A stretch of 64,000 bases of DNA from the NCBI GenBank assembly GCA_037893245.1, contig JBAIAA010000433.1, positions 1 to 64,000 on the forward strand, in the 5' to 3' direction. Within the stretch, counting starts at the first letter, position 1, and every line of letters begins with the position of its first letter. The stretch is from Crossaster papposus. Taxonomy: Eukaryota; Echinodermata; Asteroidea; Velatida; Solasteridae. The notes under the pieces were generated by a model. That model was not told the origin of the DNA. It ran no database searches and saw only the letters and a program-made list of their open reading frames with translations. Below, in pieces: positions 62,203-64,000 of this stretch. The translations under genes and the position numbers were made by a program.

Positions 62203-64000
62203 AACACTTGAAACAAAACCAACCACCGTAGCCGCCACTCACAAACAAAAGGCCAACCAAAACATGTTTTTCCAATACCCCACACGGTCAGACTGTATGT
62301 TTATTTTCACCCCCCCCAAAAAAAAAAAACCAACCCAAAACCAAAACAAAATAAAAACATGTGTTTTTCCAATACCGCAAACGGTTAGAAAATATGGGTT
62401 TTTTTCAAACAACTATCAAAAGAAAGAGAACAAAAATCTCTAAAAGCCCACACCTCACCAAACTTCTTGTGTGTGCATTAGTAGTATTTATAGGCATGAT
62501 AGACATCTAAAAAACAAACGTTGGGCCTATGCCAAAAAATAGCAAAAGCTATTCCACAGCATACTAGAGCACAGAGACTATGTACACCTGCCCTGCTAAA
62601 AAGTGCTAGCAGTAGCAACTAAAGATACATAATTCCTTGCACTTATAAATTCACTGTTTTATGTCTAAATTTAACCATGACTGATCCAAATCTCCTAAAC
62701 ATTTTGTTGTTGCAAAATGTGGTTTTTTTTACGCAGGAAACTGCAGCAGTACTTAAATTACATATTTCAAAATAGGATTATTTTTTTTGCTCGCCCATAA
62801 CAAATCAAAAATGCCAAAAGGTTGACCATGCAATAATAATAATTTTGTATGTTCTTTCTGTATTTCAGACAGAGGTATTAATGCAGTATGTGCACAATTA
62901 GAATAATTATGTGCCACTACGTTGTGCCACAATGGCACTAGACACCTAAGAAGATGGAAAACCGAGAAGTGCTAGACACCACATGGTCTTGACCACAGCT
63001 CATGTGGCTGCCCAGCACCCTACAGGCTCCACTATTGTAACCAGTTGACTTAAGTAAGTCTATGGTCTGAGTAACTGTCATACCTATTATTGTTTTGTTA
63101 TCTGGGCTACATACATTTGGGCCTTCTTACCTAACCCGGTTTTCATTGTTATAAAGAATTTGGTGTGGTGGCACTCTGCTGTGGATGGCATTTCATAAAT
63201 TCCACTATGTGCCCTCGAGCATAGAATAGAGATAAAAGGCCCTGGTAAGGAATGATTGTTGTCATTTCTTCTACTGGCTTTGCTCACTGCACCAGCTTGT
63301 TTTGTAAATTCGTGTTGGCTTGCTTGGTGGTCACTATGGGTGTGGCTCGTGTACACGACTGTTGACTGGGATGCCTGTACTGTATCGGCTTGGCATTGGG
63401 AATGACCAACGCTCGGGGATGCGTTATAAGGTACCTTATTTTGTTAGTTTAATATTTATAAAAGGTAATAAATTGTTACACGGATTTTCTAGTATAAATT
63501 TAACTAGACATGTTCTGTTGGCATGGGTAATTACTGTTTTAACGTGATCATGGTAGAAAATTGTGTTAACATACCATATATTGTTTGCCTTTTAGGCTAT
63601 CCCCTTTCCCTAGATGAGTGGGGTTTGTCAATTATCGGGTAGTTCCGATTGTATTGTGGCGGAACCGGTGGAGGACCTAGATGGGGATTGGTCTTATTAT
63701 CCCAGGACCCCAACCAACTTTTATTATCCAACAAATATATTTATGAGCCTCGCGCAAGGATGAGCGGCTATCCAGACGCAAGGGGGGACATTTAACAAAC
63801 GGCGGACTTAACCTAGGGGCAGCTCGTTTGGTGGAAATATACCACCGTTTTATGACTGAGTGTTTAACTTGATGTAATAGCAGAGCACTAAATAATTAGT
63901 CCTAATAAACCTCACAATGCAAATAAACCTCACAGTGACATGTAATCCAAAGACGATCAATAATTGTTCTTATTCTCTTCCTGATTCAAGAGTAATGAAC
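62203..64000. other. Noncoding, no recognised feature
   Basis: AT-rich. A word CATGTTTTTCCAATACCCC / CATGTGTTTTTCCAATACCG is repeated about 95 bp apart (62262, 62358). No gene or array found on either strand. Confidence 0.5.

Overview
The window reads as animal nuclear DNA, most likely from a marine invertebrate (lancelet, hemichordate, echinoderm, mollusc or cnidarian; the sequence does not decide between them). Genes have short GT-AG introns, there are no operons or bacterial signals, and almost everything recognisable belongs to a mobile element: LINEs with ATT tails, Penelope-like elements with hammerhead ribozymes, PIF/Harbinger, hAT, a Kolobok-type insertion, a Crypton-like tyrosine recombinase and a complete-length Polinton/Maverick (adintovirus-like) provirus. 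No ordinary host gene could be identified with confidence.

Layout. 1-8.2 kb: two opposed, degenerate copies of a large invertebrate repeat-family protein (PIN-like nuclease plus Cys-rich CXC tail). The plus-strand copy (about 2709-7902) sits inside the minus-strand copy and is itself interrupted by an L2/CR1-like LINE (5535-7462). 9.2-14.7 kb: a near-complete Penelope-like element with two hammerheads (9690-12180), a LINE remnant, two related poly-C MITEs and a Penelope RT fragment. 15415-22415: a PIF/Harbinger element with TTA target duplication, intact transposase, a MADF-like partner gene, and a 2 kb (ACCG)n array plus a duplicated exon. 22.4-29.3 kb: a 19-bp palindromic satellite, a duplicated hairpin-bearing repeat, a broken Crypton-like gene, a (CCCTCT)n array and the 3' half of another Penelope element.

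29342-46272: the Polinton, with about 295-bp inverted termini and a 5-bp target duplication. It encodes protein-primed DNA polymerase B, retrovirus-like integrase, packaging ATPase, double-jelly-roll major capsid protein, two tandem minor-capsid-like genes and about ten small virion/membrane-type proteins. It is dead: the polymerase carries a 1.2 kb THAP-coding Kolobok-type insertion, several frameshifts and a 172-bp tandem duplication; the integrase, capsid and one minor-capsid-like gene are also damaged. No adenain-like protease was found. Perfect palindromes with A/T-tailed stems lie between or after convergent genes, like transcription-end hairpins.

46.3-53 kb: a CXC-domain fragment, identical 65-bp direct repeats, and an APE-type LINE on the minus strand framed by inverted repeats. 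53002-62197: the most interesting element, a 9.2 kb hAT-type transposon bounded by CAGTGGCGGATCCAG-like ends. Its six coding exons join in phase into one uninterrupted 1267-residue reading frame in which an apparently intact OTU cysteine-protease domain is fused, through a Pro-rich 15-residue tandem repeat, to a TTF/ZMYM-type hAT transposase. 62.2-64 kb shows no recognisable gene.
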